Assembly: GCF_029911635.1 (NCBI RefSeq)
Contig: NZ_JARYTI010000013.1
Coordinates: forward strand, 1-64,000
DNA length: 64,000 nucleotides
Direction: 5' to 3'
Source: Sphingomonas sp. AR_OL41
Lineage (GTDB): Bacteria; Pseudomonadota; Alphaproteobacteria; Sphingomonadales; Sphingomonadaceae
Positions within the stretch are counted from its first letter, which is position 1. Every line of letters begins with the position of its first letter. Under the pieces are notes generated by a model that ran no database searches, was not told the origin of the DNA, and was given only the letters and a program-made list of their open reading frames with translations. Both the position numbers and the translations under genes were made by a program. Positions 8,700 through 18,073 of the stretch are shown here, one piece after another.

Positions 8700-9656
8700 C
8701 GGGAGAAGCGTGGGCGCCCGCCGCGCCGTACCGCGCAGCCGAGCGAGGATGCTGCCGAGAAGTTCGTGGCCCGACAGCGCGAGGCTAACGATAATATGCG
8801 CCGCGACAGTGATCGTCGCGATCATCGTCAGCAGCGTGGCGACATCGGCATGGCGGCCGAGCAGCAGCACGGCGAGACCGGCGAGCAACACGTCCTTGCT
8901 CGAGACGTTGGGCAGGCGCGACAGCACCAGCCTGAGCGCGGCGAACACCACCCACCATTTGAGCGCGACCTCGGGGAGCGCCAGGTGCCACAGCCACGCG
9001 GTCAGCACGGTCGTGCCGAGCGCGCGGGCGAGATGCGCGCCGAGCGCCCAGCGCAGCAGGACCGGCGGCAGGCTGAACAGCTGGCGTCCGAACAGCAAGG
9101 CGACGAGCGGTGGCGCGAGGACCAGCGCGATCGCGGCCGCCACGGTCCAGGGCGGGATGTGCAGCGCGAGCAGCCCGAGATAGGGGAAGGCCAAAGCAGC
9201 GGCGAGCATCGTCGTGAGGTTGCTCGCCACCGCCGAGAGGATCGCCACGTCCTTCATGGTACGCAGGCCATTCTTGCCGGCGACCCCGTGGCGGTGCGCC
9301 CAGCCATAGAGATAGGCGTCACCGACATAGCCGGCGACCAGTTCGTTGCCGATCAGCTTGCGCGTCAGCGGCACCAAGCCGGCAAGCGGCAGGCGCCAGA
9401 CGCGACGATAAATGGCATAGTCGGCGGCAATGGGCGTAATATAGACCGCGACGAAGACGAGCCAGAAGACCGGGCTGCGCGGCACCAAAGCGAGCACGGC
9501 GTGGAAATCGAGCAGGCGCAGCGCGAGGATCGCAGCACCGAGGACGAGCAGTGAAATCGCCGGCGCGAGGAAGCGCAGCACGGTGTCGAGCGACGGCAGG
9601 CGGTGGCTGTGCCGCCGATACAGCATGCGCGTCGCCTGAAACCCTATCGTCGCCAC
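8487..9656 (-). CDS. Multipass membrane protein of unknown function
   Basis: The frame codes for 389 residues with about eight hydrophobic segments between residues 25 and 300, and a soluble Arg-rich tail. It resembles uncharacterised lysylphosphatidylglycerol-synthase-like or flippase-like membrane proteins only in general character, and I do not recognise the family. GTG 9656 has an AGGGGA ribosome site five bases upstream; ATG 9626 is an alternative. The last 70 or so codons lie antisense to the 3' end of the reductase gene, so the annotated tail may be read-through with little selective constraint. No stop occurs earlier in this frame. Confidence 0.65.
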   Translation of the reverse strand: MATIGFQATRMLYRRHSHRLPSLDTVLRFLAPAISLLVLGAAILALRLLDFHAVLALVPRSPVFWLVFVAVYITPIAADYAIYRRVWRLPLAGLVPLTRKLIGNELVAGYVGDAYLYGWAHRHGVAGKNGLRTMKDVAILSAVASNLTTMLAAALAFPYLGLLALHIPPWTVAAAIALVLAPPLVALLFGRQLFSLPPVLLRWALGAHLARALGTTVLTAWLWHLALPEVALKWWVVFAALRLVLSRLPNVSSKDVLLAGLAVLLLGRHADVATLLTMIATITVAAHIIVSLALSGHELLGSILARLRGTARRAPTLLPLRDQRLQRHRGIGQRFAWRRKPARHQGPPLRVIAYHVDAIQRDHRPVLEIDNGETRLVDRPPDDEIVIAA

Positions 9657-9843
9657 GCAAATCCCCTGCCACGCTCATGGGAAAGACGCCGCGACGGGTG
9701 GCAAACCGCAGTGCGGTGTAAGGAATAATCCGACCGATCTGACTCATTATAGACGGGTCGGTAGCGGATCGGCCGCGCCTACTGGTCGATGCGCCGCTGC
9801 CCACCCATCTATGCCCGAGACATGAAGGGACGCGCCGCGCGGC

Positions 9844-10809
9844 ATGAACAGATATTATCAGGGTCCGCCGAGCGACCATTTCGACGGCACGCGTTTCTTC
9901 AATCCCGGCCATGCCACCACCGATCGCGGGCTGGGGCAGGTACTGCGCTGGAAATTGCGCGAGAAAGCCGCCGCCTGGCCGCGCAGCGTGGCGGTGACGC
10001 CGAGCGTGCCCGAGCCGCGGATCGCCGGACTCAGCGTGACCGCAGTCGGGCATGCGACGCTGCTGATCCAGCTCGCCGGGCGCAACATCCTGACCGACCC
10101 GCTGTGGTCGGAGCGGGCGAGCCCCACGCAGCTCGTCGGGCCGAAGCGCGTGACCGCGCCGGGCATCGCCTTCGACAGGCTGCCGCCGATCGATACGGTG
10201 CTGTTGTCGCACAACCATTACGACCATCTCGACATCGCGACGCTGCGGCGGCTCGTGGCGGTGCACCGGCCGCTGATCGTCACGCCGCTGGGCAATGACG
10301 CGATCGTCAGGCGCGCGGTGCCGGCGGCGCGGATCACCGCCGGCGACTGGGGCGAGCGGGTCGAGCTTGGCGGCGGTGCCGAGGTGCATATCGTACCGGC
10401 GCAGCATTGGTCGGCGCGCGGCATCGGCGACCGACGCATGGCTTTATGGGGCGGGTTCATGCTGCGCAGCGGCGGCACGCAGGTCTATTTCGCCGGCGAT
10501 ACCGGTTATGGCGATGGCGCGATCTTCCGCGCGATGCATCGCCGCTACGGCGCGCCCGAGCTCGCTTTGATCCCGATCGGCGCCTACGCGCCGCGCTGGT
10601 TCATGGCGGCGCAGCATGTCGACCCCGACGAGGCGGTGCGGATCATGCTCGACATCGAGGCGAAGCGCGCGATCGGCATCCATTGGGGCACCTTCCAGCT
10701 GACCGACGAGGCGCGCGACGCGCCGTTGATCGCACTGCAGGAGAGCCTGGCGCGGCGCGGGATCGATCCGGCGCGCTTCCCGGCGGCGATACCCGGCAAA
10801 TGTTATTGA
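9844..10809 (+). CDS. MBL-fold metallo-hydrolase, NAPE-PLD/UlaG-like
   Basis: A 321-residue metallo-beta-lactamase-fold protein. The metal-binding HxHxDH motif is in LLSHNHYDHLD (H123, H125, D127, H128). VGHATLLIQLAGRNILTDP upstream and YFAGDTGYGDG downstream (bridging Asp) are typical of the NAPE-hydrolysing phospholipase D-like branch. The C-terminal AIGIHWGTFQLTDE motif supplies another ligand. There is no signal peptide, so it is probably cytosolic. The substrate could be a phospholipid or another phosphodiester or lactone; this cannot be settled here. Confidence 0.85.
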   Translation: MNRYYQGPPSDHFDGTRFFNPGHATTDRGLGQVLRWKLREKAAAWPRSVAVTPSVPEPRIAGLSVTAVGHATLLIQLAGRNILTDPLWSERASPTQLVGPKRVTAPGIAFDRLPPIDTVLLSHNHYDHLDIATLRRLVAVHRPLIVTPLGNDAIVRRAVPAARITAGDWGERVELGGGAEVHIVPAQHWSARGIGDRRMALWGGFMLRSGGTQVYFAGDTGYGDGAIFRAMHRRYGAPELALIPIGAYAPRWFMAAQHVDPDEAVRIMLDIEAKRAIGIHWGTFQLTDEARDAPLIALQESLARRGIDPARFPAAIPGKCY

Positions 10810-10831
10810 GCGAAGGCGTGACGGTCTGCGC

Positions 10832-11158
10832 TCACCCGTGCGGCGCGCGCAGGTTGAGCAAAGCGGCGCCGAGGATGATTAACGCCATGCCGGCCAGCGC
10901 CACCGCGTCGAGCTTCTGCCCGTAGACGATCCAGGCGATCGCGGTGACCAGCACGATGCCGGCGCCCGACCACAGGGCATAGGCGATGCCGACCGGCATG
11001 GTGCGCAGCGCGAGCGAGAGGCAGTAGAAGGCGGTGGCGTAGCCTAGGACCACGGCCAGCGACGGCAGCGGCCGGGTGAAGGCCGCCGACGCCTTGAGCG
11101 ACGAGGTTGCGATAACTTCCGCGACGATCGCCAGCGCGAGCCAGAAGGTGGCCGGCAT
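10832..11158 (-). CDS. Small multidrug resistance (SMR/EmrE-like) exporter
   Basis: A 108-residue protein with four transmembrane helices, the standard SMR size. It keeps the proton- and drug-coupling glutamate E14 (LAIVAEVIATSSLKAS) and W63 in YALWSGAG, both at EmrE positions, which favours the cation multidrug branch. The start MPATFWLAL (ATG 11158) aligns with family N-termini; the upstream extension is rejected. It faces the metallo-hydrolase gene tail to tail. I see no obvious guanidine riboswitch upstream, though this was judged by eye. Confidence 0.9.
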   Translation of the reverse strand: MPATFWLALAIVAEVIATSSLKASAAFTRPLPSLAVVLGYATAFYCLSLALRTMPVGIAYALWSGAGIVLVTAIAWIVYGQKLDAVALAGMALIILGAALLNLRAPHG

Positions 11159-11267
11159 CGGTTCAGCACCGCGCCGGCGCGCGGCGCGCGGCGATGCGGA
11201 ATGGGGCGGTGGCGCGCATGTCCGGTGTCTCGCCGATCGCCGGGCCGAGGTCCAGCCCGGCACAGCG

Positions 11268-12497
11268 TCAGCGGAACAGCGCAAGCGGGATCGCCGCGGC
11301 CATGACGCGATAACCCTCGGCCGAGGGATGCAAGCCGTCGCCCGAATCGAGCTCCTTGCGCATGCGGCGCGGATCGGCGGGGTCGCGTGTTACCTCGTCC
11401 CAGTCGATCACCGCGTCGAAATGGCCGGGCGCGCGGATCCAGGCATTGACCGCCTGACGATCGGCCTCGCTCAACGCATCGGGATGGTAATAAGCCGAGG
11501 TGCCGTCGGGCAGGATGGTCGCGCCATAGACTCTGATCCCGGCACCGCGCGCGCGCGCGACGATCTGGCGATAGACGCCGATCATCCGTGCGACGAGCGC
11601 GGCGTGCGCGTCAGGGTCCGCCGGCGCGTCGCGCGTCAGCGTGCCGAGATCGTTGATGCCCCCGAGCAGGATGAGATGCCGCACACCGGGTTGCGCGAGC
11701 ACGTCGCGGTCAAAGCGCGCCAGCGCGTTGGGGCCGAGCCCGTCGAGCAACAGGCGGTTGCCGCCGAGACCCATGTTGAGCACACCATGCCCCCGCATTC
11801 CCGGCGTTGCCTGCAGCCGATCGGCGAGGCGATCGGGCCAACGATCATTGCCATTGTCGGTCGCGCCGTGCCCGTCGGTGATCGAATCGCCGAACGCGAC
11901 GATCGCTGTCGCGGGGGGCGGCGCCGCGACCGCGATTCCGGCGAGCTGGTACCAATGTTCGAAGTGCCGCGCGCCGGGCAGGTCTGCATCGCCGACATGA
12001 TTGCCATGGACGAGATAGCTGGTCGCGCGCGAGCCCGGGTGGCTCGTCTGGCGTTGCGGCGCGCGCGGCAGGTAGATCGTCACCGCGACGATGGCACGTG
12101 GCGGCGCGTCGAACGTCACCGGATCCGACCAGTAGCTCGCGCCAGCGGGGATCAGCACCGACGGGGCGCCATCGAAGGTCAGCGCGCGATCGCTGCGCGG
12201 GTCGATCGCCGCGCGGTCGGCGGCCGGCGCGCGCGCGACATGCGCCGCGCCGACCAGCAGCGGTGCGGTGCCAAAGGCGTTGCTGAGCAGGACGCGCAGC
12301 CGCTGCCCGCCGAGCGACAGCCGCACCACCTGCCGCAGGCTCGAATCCTGCAGATCGACGTCGGGCAAGGCGTTGCGATCCTCGGGAAGCTGCTGCGCCG
12401 TCGCCCAGCTGCCGACCCAGTTGTCGGCGGGGCGCGGCGTCGCGCCGAGCGACAAGGCCGCCGCGGCAACGACCATCAGCAGGCGAATCGCTTTCAT
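11268..12497 (-). CDS. Secreted SGNH/GDSL hydrolase, likely carbohydrate esterase
   Basis: A 409-residue protein with an N-terminal signal peptide (about residues 1-22) and a beta-rich domain before the SGNH fold. Block I is FGDSITDG with nucleophile S205; block II is the Gly in LNMGLGGNR; block III is the Asn in LGGINDLGT; block V is SGDGLHPSAEG, giving D387 and H390. It is divergent from xylX across a LacI-type operator at 12551, so it probably belongs to the xylan regulon and may remove acetyl or other esters from xylan. That role is inferred from context; SGNH enzymes have broad specificity. Confidence 0.85.
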   Translation of the reverse strand: MKAIRLLMVVAAAALSLGATPRPADNWVGSWATAQQLPEDRNALPDVDLQDSSLRQVVRLSLGGQRLRVLLSNAFGTAPLLVGAAHVARAPAADRAAIDPRSDRALTFDGAPSVLIPAGASYWSDPVTFDAPPRAIVAVTIYLPRAPQRQTSHPGSRATSYLVHGNHVGDADLPGARHFEHWYQLAGIAVAAPPPATAIVAFGDSITDGHGATDNGNDRWPDRLADRLQATPGMRGHGVLNMGLGGNRLLLDGLGPNALARFDRDVLAQPGVRHLILLGGINDLGTLTRDAPADPDAHAALVARMIGVYRQIVARARGAGIRVYGATILPDGTSAYYHPDALSEADRQAVNAWIRAPGHFDAVIDWDEVTRDPADPRRMRKELDSGDGLHPSAEGYRVMAAAIPLALFR

Positions 12498-12527
12498 CGC
12501 ACGTCTCTCCCCTGCATGCGGTGGCTC

Positions 12528-12566
12528 TTGACAGCCTCGCATCGCTAGTGTTGGTAGCGCTATCAA
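12528..12566. promoter_or_regulatory. Divergent control region with LacI-type operator (XylR site 1)
   Basis: The near-palindrome TTGGTAGCGCTATCAA (12551-12566) has the central GCGC and GGTA/TA(T/C)C arms of LacI-family operators. A consensus -35 hexamer TTGACA lies at 12528-12533, so the operator covers the expected -10 region of the xylX promoter. It sits between the SGNH hydrolase and xylX. Matching sites occur at 20308 and 36288. Confidence 0.7.
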
Positions 12567-12590
12567 GCGTTCAAGTCGAGTGGAGGGGAT

Positions 12591-13724
12591 ATGGTGGCCG
12601 TTGCCGACGCGAACGCGTCGACGCTACCGGTTGATTGGGTGGCAGGCGCGTTTGTCGGGCGGATGCTGACCGATGACGGGCCCAGTCCGATCCTCGTGCT
12701 GGGCGGCCAGACCTTCGACATGGCGCGGGTCGCGCCGACCGTGGCGGCGCTGGTCGAGGCTGGCGACTTTTCCGGCGCTGGCGGTATTGCGCTCGGCGCG
12801 TTCGACATCAAGACGATCAGACTGCTCAGTCCTGTCGACCTGCAATGCGTCAAGGCGGCCGGCGTGACCTTCGCGGTGTCGGCGATCGAGCGCGTCATCG
12901 AGGAGCGTGCGCGCGGCGACTGGTCGGCGGCGTCGGCGATCCGGGCGCGGCTCGAAGCACGCGTCGGCGGATCGATCCGTTCGGTCGTACCGGGATCGCC
13001 CGCAGCGGCGGCGCTCAAACGGGCGCTGATCGAGGATGGGTTGTGGTCGCAATATCTCGAGGTGGCGATCGGCCCCGATGCCGAGGTCTTCACCAAGGCG
13101 CCGGTGCTCGCCAGCCTCGGCGCCGATGCCGATATCGGCATCCGTTCGGATTCGACCTGGAACAATCCCGAGCCGGAAATCGCACTGCTGGTCGATTCGC
13201 GTGGGCGCGCGGTTGGCGCGACGCTGGGCAACGACGTCAATTTGCGCGACTTCGAGGGGCGCTCGGCGCTGCTGCTCGGCAAGGCCAAGGACAATAATGC
13301 GTCGTGCGCGCTCGGCCCGCTGATCCGCCTGTTCGACGACGGCTTCACGCTCGACGATGTGCGCCATGCCGAGGTGCGGCTGCGCATCGATGGCGAGGAC
13401 GGCTATGAACTGGACGGCGTGAGCAACATGGCCGAGATCAGCCGCGACCCGCTCGATCTCGTGCGCCAGACGCTGAGCGAACATCAATATCCCGATGGGT
13501 TCGTGCTGTTTCTCGGCACGTTGTTCGCGCCGGTGCAGGATCGCGACGAGCCGGGGCGTGGCTTCACCCACAAGATTGGCGACCGGGTGACGATCGAAAG
13601 TGCGCGGCTCGGCCGGCTGGTCAACCGCGTGACGACGTCGCGCGACGCCGACCCCTGGGCGTTCGGTATCGGCGCGCTGATGGCCAATCTCGCGCGACGC
13701 GGCCTGCTGGAGACGATCAAGTGA
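12591..13724 (+). CDS. xylX: 2-keto-3-deoxy-D-xylonate (arabinonate) dehydratase, FAH family
   Basis: A 377-residue fumarylacetoacetate-hydrolase-family protein that would dehydrate 2-keto-3-deoxypentonate to alpha-ketoglutarate semialdehyde in the Weimberg pathway. The C-terminal FAH domain includes ADADIGIRSDSTWNNPEPEI and GNDVNLRDFEGRSALLLGKA, with the metal-binding acidic residues expected near 190-220. Length and order match the Caulobacter xylXABCD gene xylX. Its stop overlaps the xylose dehydrogenase start as GTGA, and it is the first gene after operator 1. The reaction is inferred from family and synteny. Confidence 0.9.
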   Translation: MVAVADANASTLPVDWVAGAFVGRMLTDDGPSPILVLGGQTFDMARVAPTVAALVEAGDFSGAGGIALGAFDIKTIRLLSPVDLQCVKAAGVTFAVSAIERVIEERARGDWSAASAIRARLEARVGGSIRSVVPGSPAAAALKRALIEDGLWSQYLEVAIGPDAEVFTKAPVLASLGADADIGIRSDSTWNNPEPEIALLVDSRGRAVGATLGNDVNLRDFEGRSALLLGKAKDNNASCALGPLIRLFDDGFTLDDVRHAEVRLRIDGEDGYELDGVSNMAEISRDPLDLVRQTLSEHQYPDGFVLFLGTLFAPVQDRDEPGRGFTHKIGDRVTIESARLGRLVNRVTTSRDADPWAFGIGALMANLARRGLLETIK

Positions 13725-14497
13725 CGGCGATGGCAGTGATCGAAGAAAGCCGCACCCGCGCCAGCTATCCCAGCCTTGCCGGCAAGCGCGTGCTGGTGAC
13801 CGGCGGTGCGACGGGCATCGGTGCGGGCATGGTCGAGGCGTTCGCGGCGCAAAAGGCGCGGGTCGCGTTCATCGATATCGACCAGCAGGCCGGCGAGACG
13901 ATCGCGTCGCGTTTTTCCCCGGGCGGCTTTCACGCCTGCGACCTGCGCGATCTGGAGGCGCTGGCCGCGACGATCGGCCGGATCGCGGCGGCGCTTGGCG
14001 GGATCGACATTCTGATCAACAACGCTGCCAATGACGACCGGCACCGGATCGGCGAGGTCACCCCGGCCTATTGGGACGAGCGCATGGCGACCAATTTGCG
14101 CCATCTGTTCTTTGCCGCACAGGCGGTGATTCCGGCGATGAAGGCGGCGGGCGGCGGCGCGATCATCAATTTCGGCTCGATCAGCTGGCATCTCGGCCTG
14201 CCCGATCTCGTACTCTACCAGACCGCCAAGGCGGCGATCGAGGGCATGACGCGGAGCATGGCGCGCGATCTTGGCCGCGACGGCATCCGCGTCACGACGA
14301 TCGTCCCGGGCAATGTCCAGACGCCGCGCCAGGAGCAATGGTATACGCCCGAGGGCGAGAACGAAATCGTCGCGGCGCAGTGCCTGCCGGGGCGGATCCA
14401 GCCGGCCGACGTTGCTGCCCTTGCGCTGTTCCTGGCATCGGACGATGCACGGATGTGCACGGGGCACGAATATTTCGTCGATGCAGGGTGGCGGTAA
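13721..14497 (+). CDS. xylB: D-xylose 1-dehydrogenase (SDR), Weimberg XylB
   Basis: A 258-residue short-chain dehydrogenase oxidising D-xylose to xylonolactone with NAD+. The cofactor loop is TGGATGIG (27-34), the active-site residues are Ser in FGSISWHLGL (S153/S155) and Y166/K170 in YQTAK. The stretches NDDRH, SISWHLGL, QEQWYTPEGE and CTGHEYFVDAGWR match the Caulobacter enzyme as I remember it, a much closer match than a generic SDR. It starts at GTG 13721, overlapping the xylX stop. The name follows Caulobacter; the xylulokinase at 33712 carries the same symbol in the enterobacterial scheme. Confidence 0.93.
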   Translation: MTAMAVIEESRTRASYPSLAGKRVLVTGGATGIGAGMVEAFAAQKARVAFIDIDQQAGETIASRFSPGGFHACDLRDLEALAATIGRIAAALGGIDILINNAANDDRHRIGEVTPAYWDERMATNLRHLFFAAQAVIPAMKAAGGGAIINFGSISWHLGLPDLVLYQTAKAAIEGMTRSMARDLGRDGIRVTTIVPGNVQTPRQEQWYTPEGENEIVAAQCLPGRIQPADVAALALFLASDDARMCTGHEYFVDAGWR

Positions 14498-14500
14498 ATT

Positions 14501-15367
14501 ATGGCTGACAATGTCCATTCGGTAGCGAACGTCGCCGCGACGCTCGGCGAGGGCGCATTGTGGTTCGGCGACGCGGTGTGGTTCGTCGATATCAAGGGCC
14601 AGCGCGTCTTTCGCTTCGACCCGGCGGGCGGGCAGTTGCGCCACTGGGATACGCCGGCGCAGGTCGGCTGGGTGTTGCCCGCGACAATGGGCGGGATGAT
14701 CGTCGGGCTGCAGACCGGGCTGTTTCGTTTCGACCCCGAGGCCGGCAGCTTCGCGTTGCTGCACCATCCCGAACCCGACCAGCCGGGCAATCGCCTCAAC
14801 GATGCGACCACCGATACGCGCGGGCGGTTGTGGTTCGGCAGCATGGATAATGGCGAGAGCAAGGTGACCGGGCGGCTGTATCGCTGCGCCGACGGCACCT
14901 GCGTCGATACCGGCCTGCCGGCGGTCGCGATTACCAATGGCCCTGCGGTCAGCGCGGATGCCCGGACGCTGTACCACACGGACACGCTCGGCAAGGTCAT
15001 CTGGCGCGTGCCGATCCATGACGACGGGTCGCTGGGCAAGCCCGTGTCGCATGTCACGATCGAGGAGGGCGCCGGCTATCCCGACGGCACCGTGATCGAC
15101 GCCGAGGGCTGCTTGTGGACGGGCCTCTATGCCGGCTGGGGCGTGCGGCGCTACGATCCGGCGGGCAAGCTCGTGCGCACGGTGCGTTTCCCCGTCGCCA
15201 ATGTGACCAAGATGACCTTTGGCGGCCCCGGGCTGCGCACCGCCTATGCGACGACGGCGCGCAAGGGGCTGAGCGAAAGCGAGCTTCGCGCCCAGTCACA
15301 GGCGGGCGACCTGTTCGCCTTCGATCCGGGTGTCGCGGGGTTGCCGGTCACGCCGGCGAAGGTCTGA
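14501..15367 (+). CDS. xylC: Xylono-1,4/1,5-lactonase, SMP-30/gluconolactonase family
   Basis: A 288-residue six-bladed beta-propeller of the SMP-30/gluconolactonase family. LGEGALWFGDAVWFVDI supplies the first metal-binding Glu, NRLNDATTDTRGRLWFG the Asn/Asp region, AITNGPAVSADARTLYHTDT another Asn, and GYPDGTVIDAEGCLWTGLY the catalytic Asp region. It starts three bases after the xylose dehydrogenase stop, so it is co-transcribed and would open the lactone that enzyme makes. Substrate assignment rests on operon position. Confidence 0.92.
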   Translation: MADNVHSVANVAATLGEGALWFGDAVWFVDIKGQRVFRFDPAGGQLRHWDTPAQVGWVLPATMGGMIVGLQTGLFRFDPEAGSFALLHHPEPDQPGNRLNDATTDTRGRLWFGSMDNGESKVTGRLYRCADGTCVDTGLPAVAITNGPAVSADARTLYHTDTLGKVIWRVPIHDDGSLGKPVSHVTIEEGAGYPDGTVIDAEGCLWTGLYAGWGVRRYDPAGKLVRTVRFPVANVTKMTFGGPGLRTAYATTARKGLSESELRAQSQAGDLFAFDPGVAGLPVTPAKV

Positions 15368-15370
15368 ACT

Positions 15371-15405
15371 AAAACGAGATTACTAAAAACGAAAAACGAG
15401 AAAAT
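15371..15405 (+). repeat. A-rich leader with repeated AAAACGA words
   Basis: Between xylC and the transporter gene the sequence becomes strikingly A-rich, with AAAACGAGA at 15371, AAAAACG at 15385 and AAAAACGAGA at 15392, just before an AGGAG element at 15408. In this GC-rich DNA it stands out and may keep the ribosome-binding region of the transporter message unstructured. Confidence 0.5.
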
Positions 15406-15423
15406 ACAGGAGCGGGTGAGACG

Positions 15424-16866
15424 ATGACAACGGCAACACCATCAGGTTCGGCGCCCGGCTCGGCGGGGGCCAGCACGGCGCGGGTCAACATGGCCTTCAT
15501 TGCGCTGATCGTCGCGGTGGCGACGATCGGCGGCTTCATGTTCGGTTATGACAGCGGCGTGATCAACGGCACGCAAGAGGGGCTGGAAAAGACCTTCGAC
15601 CTGTCGAAGCTCGGCACCGGGCTCAATGTCGGCGCGATCTTGCTCGGCTGCGCCGCCGGCGCATTCATCGCCGGCCGTCTTGCCGACCGGATCGGGCGGC
15701 GCGGCGTGATGATGATCGCCGCGGTGCTGTTCGTCGGCAGCGCGCTCGGCGCGGGCGCTGCGACCTCATCGGTGATGTTCATCGTCGCGCGGATCATCGG
15801 CGGTCTCGGCGTCGGCGCGGCGAGCGTGCTCGCGCCGGTCTATATCAGCGAGGTGGTTCCGGCGAACATCCGCGGCCGCCTGTCGAGCGTGCAGCAGATC
15901 ATGATCATCACCGGCCTGACCGGCGCATTCTTCGCCAATTATGCGCTCGCACACAGTGCCGGCGGATCGACGCGCGATTTGTGGTTCGATTATCCGGCGT
16001 GGCGCTGGATGTTCTGGCTGCAGGTCATCCCCGCGCTGATCTATCTCTTCACGCTGCTGCTGATCCCGGAAAGCCCGCGCTACTTGGTACTCAAGGGCCG
16101 CGATGCCGAGGCCGAGGTCGTGCTGACCAAGCTGTTCGGCGCCGAGCATGCGCGCGAGAAGGTCGCCGAAATTCGCGGCAGCCTCGCCGCCGACAACCAT
16201 CGCCCCAAGCTCTCCGACCTGCTCGATGCCGGCGGCAAGGTCCGCCCGATCGTCTGGGCGGGGATCGGCCTTGCCGTGTTCCAGCAGCTCGTCGGCATCA
16301 ACATCGTGTTCTATTATGGCGCGGTGCTGTGGCGTTCGGTTGGTTTCAGCGAGGATGACGCGCTGATCATCAACATCATTTCGGGGCTGGTCTCGATCGG
16401 CGCCTGCGTGCTGACGATCTTCACCGTCGACCGCATCGGCCGCAAGCCACTGCTGTTGATTGGCTCGTTCGGCATGGCGGTCACGCTGGCGCTGATGGCC
16501 TATGCCTTCTCGACCGCGACGATGAGCGATGGCGGGCTGCACATGACGCCGGGCATCGGCAAGCTCGCCTTCGGCAGCGCGCTGGCCTATTCCGCTTTGT
16601 TCAACCTCAGCTGGGGCCCGATCATGTGGGTGATGCTGGGCGAGATGTTCCCGACGCAGATCCGCGGTTCGGGCCTTGCGGTGTCGGGCTTCGCGCAATG
16701 GGGCGCGAATTTCGGGATCAGCGTCAGCTTTCCGTGGCTGGCGGCCAATATCGGCCTGCCGATCACCTATGGCTTCTACGCCGCCAGTGCGTTCGTCTCG
16801 TTCTTCTTCGTCAAGGCGCTGGTCAACGAGACGCGCGGCCGCGAACTTGAAGATATGCCGGGCTGA
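15424..16866 (+). CDS. MFS sugar porter, probable D-xylose:H+ symporter
   Basis: A 480-residue major facilitator sugar-porter protein with 12 predicted membrane segments. It has GGFMFGYDSGVINGTQ in helix 1, the cytoplasmic RxGRR loop (DRIGRRG), PESPRYL after helix 6, the QQLVGINIVFYYG sugar-binding motif in helix 7, DRIGRKPL after helix 8, and a GP(I)MWVMLGEMFPTQIRG helix-10 motif. It lies in the xylXBC operon, which supports xylose as cargo. The gene ends one base before the convergent LacI-type regulator gene. Confidence 0.9.
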   Translation: MTTATPSGSAPGSAGASTARVNMAFIALIVAVATIGGFMFGYDSGVINGTQEGLEKTFDLSKLGTGLNVGAILLGCAAGAFIAGRLADRIGRRGVMMIAAVLFVGSALGAGAATSSVMFIVARIIGGLGVGAASVLAPVYISEVVPANIRGRLSSVQQIMIITGLTGAFFANYALAHSAGGSTRDLWFDYPAWRWMFWLQVIPALIYLFTLLLIPESPRYLVLKGRDAEAEVVLTKLFGAEHAREKVAEIRGSLAADNHRPKLSDLLDAGGKVRPIVWAGIGLAVFQQLVGINIVFYYGAVLWRSVGFSEDDALIINIISGLVSIGACVLTIFTVDRIGRKPLLLIGSFGMAVTLALMAYAFSTATMSDGGLHMTPGIGKLAFGSALAYSALFNLSWGPIMWVMLGEMFPTQIRGSGLAVSGFAQWGANFGISVSFPWLAANIGLPITYGFYAASAFVSFFFVKALVNETRGRELEDMPG

Positions 16867-16867
16867 G

Positions 16868-17959
16868 TTAGCGCGGCGTCCGCGCGCGCTGCGTCGCCGG
16901 GCGGCGGCGCGGCGCGGCGTCGGACTGGCGACGGATCAGCGTATAGGCGGCGAGGACGTGCGGCTCGCCGATATCGGCCGATCGCCCGGCCTTGGCCATG
17001 CGAATGGCGTGAACGAGCAATTCGACCGCAGTGCGCGACATCTCGATGACGGGCTGGCGGATCGTGGTCAGTTCGGGCCAGATCGTCGTCGCGAGCACGG
17101 TGTCGTCGAAGCCGCACACCGTCAGGTCGCCGGGCACGTCGAGCCCGCGCCGATGCGCGATCGCGACGGCGGCTGCCGCCATGTCGTCGTTGGAGGCGAA
17201 GATCGCGGTCGGCGGCGTATCGAGATCGAGCAGCAGATCGGCGGCGTCGAGCCCCGAGCGATAGGTGAACAGCCCCTGGGCGACGAGCTCGGGCGCGTCG
17301 GGCAGTTTCAGATCGGCGAGCGCCGAGCGGTAGCCGGCGAGGCGTTCTGCGCTGGCCGTGTGATCGGGGTTGCCCGTGATGAAGCCGATCCGATGATGCC
17401 CGAGTTCGCCGAGATGCCGTGTCATGTCATAGGCGGCCTGGAAATCGTCGATGCTCACCGACAGTGCCCAGTCGGGTGCGCGGCCGGTGGACACGGCGAC
17501 GATCGGTACGCCCGCCCGCTCGATCGCGGCAAGCACCTCTGGCGAATCGCTCAGCGGCGGCGGGAGGATGATGCCATCGACCCGGCCCTTGAGCAGATGG
17601 TCGATCGCCGCCTGTTCCTGCCCGGGCTCGTCGCACTTCTCGACCACCAGCTGGACATTGCTGCGGCTGGCCTGATCGAGGCTGCCGACGAGAAAGGCGC
17701 TGAGATAGGCGAAGCTGGGGTTGGAATGGAGCAGGCCGATGCGGATCTCCTCGCCGCCGGCGAGCGTCCGCGCGGCAGCGTTGGGCGCGTAGTTGAGCGC
17801 GGCGATCGCTGCCTCGACGCGCTCGCGCGTCTCGCGCTTGACGCTTTCATTGGCGTTGATGACGCGCGACACGGTCATCGGCGAGACCCCTGCCTGCCGG
17901 GCGACATCGGCGATCGTCGGCACGTTGTGATGCCGCCGCGAGCCGCGAATTTCTTTCAT
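16868..17959 (-). CDS. xylR: LacI-family transcriptional regulator, probable XylR
   Basis: A 363-residue LacI/GalR-type repressor. Its N-terminal helix-turn-helix, TIADVARQAGVSPMTVSRVI (about 14-33), is followed by the hinge helix NAAARTLAGG and a periplasmic-binding-protein-like ligand domain with IFASNDDMAAA and GFDD motifs. It sits inside the xylose cluster convergent to the transporter gene. Three near-identical GCGC-centred palindromes at 12551, 20308 and 36288 are the obvious targets. By analogy with Caulobacter XylR it would be released by xylose; the effector is not visible here. The C-terminus ends in an Arg/Pro-rich tail. Confidence 0.85.
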   Translation of the reverse strand: MKEIRGSRRHHNVPTIADVARQAGVSPMTVSRVINANESVKRETRERVEAAIAALNYAPNAAARTLAGGEEIRIGLLHSNPSFAYLSAFLVGSLDQASRSNVQLVVEKCDEPGQEQAAIDHLLKGRVDGIILPPPLSDSPEVLAAIERAGVPIVAVSTGRAPDWALSVSIDDFQAAYDMTRHLGELGHHRIGFITGNPDHTASAERLAGYRSALADLKLPDAPELVAQGLFTYRSGLDAADLLLDLDTPPTAIFASNDDMAAAAVAIAHRRGLDVPGDLTVCGFDDTVLATTIWPELTTIRQPVIEMSRTAVELLVHAIRMAKAGRSADIGEPHVLAAYTLIRRQSDAAPRRRPATQRARTPR

Positions 17960-18073
17960 AACGGTCCTTTCCGGACGACGACTATGACCGACCGGTAGGC
18001 GGCCGCAAGATACAGACGCAAGTGGTGATCATCCGTAGCGGATATTTCGTTGCGCCCGCGCCCGGCGGCGGGG

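Noticed and set aside
10804..10830. Stem TGAGCG/CGCTCA between convergent genes as a terminator
   Set aside because: Only 6 bp with a 16-nt loop and no T-run on either side.
11159..11267. Possible guanidine-type riboswitch upstream of the EmrE-like gene
   Set aside because: I could not find the conserved motifs by eye, and the gene has drug-exporter rather than Gdx features.
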